Source: Planctomycetota bacterium
GTDB taxonomy: Bacteria > Planctomycetota > Phycisphaerae > Phycisphaerales > UBA1924
Length of the DNA: 64,000 nucleotides
NCBI GenBank assembly: GCA_018242625.1
Contig: JAFEBO010000004.1
Coordinates: forward strand, 186,001-250,000
Direction: 5' to 3'
Positions 61,247-64,000 of the stretch are shown here, in pieces (positions within the stretch are counted from its first letter, which is position 1; each line of letters begins with the position of its first letter). The notes under the pieces were generated by a model, which saw only the letters and a list, made by a program, of their open reading frames with translations, did not search any database and was not told the origin of the DNA. Made by a program: the position numbers and the translations under genes.

Positions 61247-62905
61247 TCAGTGCGTGGATGGCCCGGCTCCGCGATTGAGATCCCACCCCTTGAGTTTCTT
61301 CGCGGCCGTTCCGTACGGACCGAGCTGGTAAACCGCCGCCCCGGACGGCGAAAAAAGGAAGGGCTCGAATGGCTCGGCGAGCATCCTGTCCAGGTAGTCC
61401 GTCGGCGCGACCCCCACGCTTACGTGGGGATTGAAGTGGGGGCCGGTCATGTTCGGTACGAACGTCGAGATGTATTTGATGAACGCCGCGTCGGTGGCCG
61501 GGTCTTCGTGCGGAGCGGTAAAGGCAGCGGCGGTGGCGGTGTGCTGCATGAACGGCTTTGCTGCGGCGACGACATCCGCCTGCAGCTTGACGATTTCCGG
61601 CGAGGGCTTGGCGCAGATCCCGGCAACTCCTGTCGCCGCGTCCGCCGGCGCGTAGTAGAACTTGAACGCTTCGAGTTTCATCGCGGTCACGTTCGCGGTT
61701 GCGAAAACCTTTGCCTCGGCGGCGTAAAGCTCGTCCAGGTCCGCCGTGCGGACGAAGCACTGCAGCAGCGTGATGTGCGGTGCGTGTGCGGCGTCGAGCG
61801 CAAAGCCACCCGGGTAGGCCTTCAGCAGACGTGCGTTGGCAGCCCCCGCATGCTTGAGCATCGTCGCGTCCGGCTGCAGGAGAACGTCGATCGCGGTGAT
61901 CTCGGACGGCGAGCCCGGGAAAATCGTCTTCCAGTCGTTCTTCATGCTGACGACGGTCCAGCCCTTTGCCGCGGCCTCATCGAGACCCTGGTCAAGCCTG
62001 GCCAGATGGTCGGTGCGGTCGTAGGCGTATTCGCGCTCGGCGTCGTCGTGGTGAACGTAGAGGCAGAACCGCGCGCCGCTGCCGGCGCCGGTGTACTGCA
62101 GCATCTGCAGGTCGCCATCGGAATTCCCGAACGCGGCAATCGGCCGCCGGCCGATGTGCTCGTTGATGCCGACGGGCTTGCCGCCCTTGTCGTCGATGAA
62201 ATTCACTTCCGGCAGGCGCATCAGCACCGGCTTGCCATCCCGAAATTCGAAGGTGGTTTTGATGCTGCTGCCGACCACCTGCTCGGGCGGAATTCCGTAG
62301 GTCTTTTCGGCCCAGGGGCGCATGAACTCGATCCCGCCGCCGGAGACGATGAATGTCTTGAAGCCATTGGCACGCAGATATGCGAGCAATTCCAGCATCG
62401 GCTGATAGACCATCTCGGTGTAGAGCTTGTCGGTGTTGGGGTGTTTGGCGGTGGCGATCCAGTCCTTCACGATCGTTTCGAATTGGTCCGTGGTCATGCC
62501 CGCGTGCGTGGCCATCATCAGGTCCACGATCGCGTGCTCCCCGCCCGCGGCCGCCGTCTTGAGGTCACCCTTGAGAATGGAGGCATACGGCTCCTTCTCC
62601 CTCCATTCCGGGTGCTCCGGTGCCAGGGTCTTGACTCTGTCGAGCGCGAAGAAGAGCTGCACGGGCAACGGCTTCTCGCACCAGAGCGTCCCGTCGTTGT
62701 CGAAGGTCGCAATACGTTGATTGATGGGCACGAAGTCGGCGGAGCCCGCTTTGGTCACCCTTTCGACAAAGTCGAGGACCGACTTCTTCGCCTTGCCCTC
62801 GTTCCAGGAGGGCAAAGGGTCGGCGGCAGCCGCCGCGGGTGCCACCAGCGCGGCCATGCAAAGCAAGAGACCGACGAGGAAATGTCGAACCTGAATTTGA
62901 AGCAT
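61247..62905 (-). CDS. Exported HAD phosphatase fused to a 2H-phosphoesterase-like domain
   Basis: 552 residues from ATG at 62905 (AGGAGACCTCATCCC upstream). A signal peptide (MLQIQVRHFLVGLLLCMAAL...AAA) is followed by a HAD domain at about 35-330: motif I FDNDGTLW (Asp69, Asp71), motif II IVSGGG (Ser188) and motif IV FGNSDGD (Asp263). The second domain (about 335-550) shows the two HxTx/HxSx motifs of 2H phosphoesterases: His377-ITL and His494-VSV. Export of both to the periplasm is expected. Substrates are unknown; sequential cleavage of a cyclic phosphodiester and a monophosphate is a reasonable inference. Confidence 0.82.
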   Translation of the reverse strand: MLQIQVRHFLVGLLLCMAALVAPAAAAADPLPSWNEGKAKKSVLDFVERVTKAGSADFVPINQRIATFDNDGTLWCEKPLPVQLFFALDRVKTLAPEHPEWREKEPYASILKGDLKTAAAGGEHAIVDLMMATHAGMTTDQFETIVKDWIATAKHPNTDKLYTEMVYQPMLELLAYLRANGFKTFIVSGGGIEFMRPWAEKTYGIPPEQVVGSSIKTTFEFRDGKPVLMRLPEVNFIDDKGGKPVGINEHIGRRPIAAFGNSDGDLQMLQYTGAGSGARFCLYVHHDDAEREYAYDRTDHLARLDQGLDEAAAKGWTVVSMKNDWKTIFPGSPSEITAIDVLLQPDATMLKHAGAANARLLKAYPGGFALDAAHAPHITLLQCFVRTADLDELYAAEAKVFATANVTAMKLEAFKFYYAPADAATGVAGICAKPSPEIVKLQADVVAAAKPFMQHTATAAAFTAPHEDPATDAAFIKYISTFVPNMTGPHFNPHVSVGVAPTDYLDRMLAEPFEPFLFSPSGAAVYQLGPYGTAAKKLKGWDLNRGAGPSTH

Positions 62906-63754
62906 GGGATGAGGTCTCCTGTGACCGAGTCGCTCTCGAGCCGCCATCCGAATTATTCGGCGCCGACCTTGTGTATCGCCCCAGAGCGAGGGAACGGAAG
63001 CGTCACCGCGAACCCCACTCGGGAGCCCGGCCCGGAGTAGCGGCGTGGCAGCGGCCACCGAAAGTCTCAACAGCCGGGCGCGAGCGCACTCCGAAAGCCG
63101 AGCACGTAAAGTTGGATTTGCTGGCGAAGGGCCGCTCAGAACGGGCGAATCGGACGCAGGCGAAGCTCACCGAGCCTGGAAACTCATCGCTGGACCGTGT
63201 GCGGGATTGCGGCGGGTGGCACTAACCTTGCCTCTCCATCACCGAATATTTCGAGCAACGCCGTGCCACTGACCTTCGGTCCTTCAAGGTCAGTGCGGCT
63301 TCGGTCTTTCGGCCGGGAGAACCCACCGACCTTGTCGAGCCAAACTCGGTGGCGTGAATCCAGATCAATGCCACCCGCCGAGAATCGTTCGAGGGTTTTG
63401 GAGCAGGCTTTCTTTCCAATCGAGGGTCATCGATTCCGTCCTGAAGTACGGGACGAATTCGACGGCCCTCGGTTGTGAAGCGGTGTGAGATTCCAGATAG
63501 GAGAATGGGTCTCCGACGCAAAAACGGGTAGTTGGATGGCGGATTTGTCGACCGACAAAGGCGTGCGATTTTCGTATCTCTATGTGCTACAAGGACTTGA
63601 ATCGTGTCGGGCCGAACTGTCCCGACATGGCCGTCGGCTAATGCGAGCGCGGCTTCATCGCCGCCCATTCGAATCGCGCCGAAATTATTGCAAATGCCTG
63701 TTAGAGCGCGGCGGCGGGCGTCGTAGTTACCATGAAGGTCGAGATCGGAGATCT
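62906..63754. other. Region without a recognised gene (849 nt)
   Basis: Open frames on both strands look like shadows or debris: biased composition, no ribosome-binding site, no family. Two perfect inverted repeats are present, CACTGACCTT/AAGGTCAGTG (63267-63276 and 63286-63295, 9-nt loop) and CCACCGA/TCGGTGG (63323-63329 and 63346-63352). Base composition drops to near-balanced GC after about 63640. Confidence 0.4.
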
Positions 63755-64000
63755 CATGGTTCAACGTACGGGTGCGGATGGAATCGATACGCCGGAGTTC
63801 TTAGCTCGCCTATCCCGGGGCGATCAGGTAGCTGTCGGCATTCTTTTTCGTGAGTGCGCCGGCGAGATGATGGATTACCTAAAGAAGACGAGAAGTCGAC
63901 ACGGCGTCGGGGAATCCGAGTGGTGGGACGTCGTGCAGAAAGTGTTCGTGAAATTTTTGGCCAAGCCGCCCGAGCTTGACCCATCTCGGCGAATCAAACC
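63755..64000 (+). CDS. ECF-type sigma factor, 3' truncated by the window end
   Basis: 82 codons are visible from ATG at 63755 (GGAGATCTC upstream; an ATG at 63731 in frame lacks one). The region 2 pattern is clear: FLARLSRGDQVAVGILFREC, then SEWWDVVQKVFVKFLAKPPE. This is the sigma-70 region 2 of planctomycete-type ECF factors, which often regulate cell-surface or metabolic genes. The rest, including region 4, lies beyond the window. Confidence 0.75.

Noticed and set aside
61157..63040. Long plus-strand frame (627 codons) across the HAD-2H gene
   Set aside because: It is the antisense shadow of a gene with a signal peptide and clear HAD motifs; the composition is Arg/His/Val-rich without known domains.
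63222..63764. Minus-strand frame of 180 codons near the window end
   Set aside because: No ribosome-binding site, no recognisable domain, and it overlaps the two inverted repeats and the start of the sigma-factor gene.

Overview
The window looks like a chromosomal segment of a GC-rich planctomycete, probably of the Phycisphaerae/Phycisphaerales group. This rests on established family knowledge plus three things seen here: secreted proteins ending in a short Cys-bounded, dockerin-like pair of Ca-binding loops (182-2332, 26802-29318 and a dead copy at 26581-26673), a planctomycete-style prepilin, and the general GC-rich coding style. No rRNA, IS element, CRISPR array or prophage was seen. Most genes lie in short operons with clear GGAG-type ribosome binding sites; a few appear to be nearly leaderless.

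Layout. 0.2-3 kb: a secreted subtilase with a dockerin-like tail and a STAS protein. 3.5-8.6 kb: a four-gene ABC export/gliding-type operon (ATPase, permease, GldG-like, DUF4340). 8.6-14.4 kb: HU-like protein, an outer-membrane protein, tsaB, then a three-gene signalling cluster (HTH-receiver, HDOD, GAF). 14.4-18.7 kb: a 1455-residue AsmA-like envelope protein, divergent from a GbsR/MarR-type regulator whose promoter region carries an AT-rich palindrome. 19.6-26.3 kb: housekeeping and surface genes (tmk, a lipoprotein, two tRNA-Arg genes, ychF, a prepilin, a glycosyltransferase, a CapD/FlaA1-type dehydratase). 26.5-34.7 kb: a dockerin pseudogene remnant, a large secreted repeat protein, an RRM/glycine-rich RNA-binding protein, a FIST sensor, and a GH63-like glucosidase with a polyphosphate-glucokinase-type ROK kinase.

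34.8-50.3 kb is a dense signal-transduction region: a Cache/HAMP/SpoIIE phosphatase; an operon-like run of a 2097-residue cytoplasmic hybrid kinase (11 near-identical 92-residue HAMP-type repeats, GAF, kinase, three receivers), a receiver-kinase and a stand-alone receiver; a double PRC-barrel secreted protein divergent from an OmpR/histidine-kinase pair; and, overlapping that kinase antisense, a membrane protein built on the ethylene-receptor (ETR1-type) sensor domain in which the copper-ligand His is Arg.

50.5-62.9 kb resembles a general/envelope stress island: a YflT-type stress protein, a sigma-70 factor, DUF1328, a receiver, a DUF883-holin-like-small protein trio, DUF3309, a thioredoxin-reductase-like flavoprotein, two Thr-rich lipoproteins, a YciE ferritin-like protein, an orphan MlaF-like ATPase, a SulP transporter, PPK2, and an exported HAD phosphatase fused to a 2H-phosphoesterase-like domain. 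The window ends inside an ECF sigma-factor gene.

The most unusual objects are the poly-HAMP hybrid kinase, the His-to-Arg ethylene-receptor-like protein and the HAD-2H fusion. Family assignments come from recognised motifs; no database search was run.
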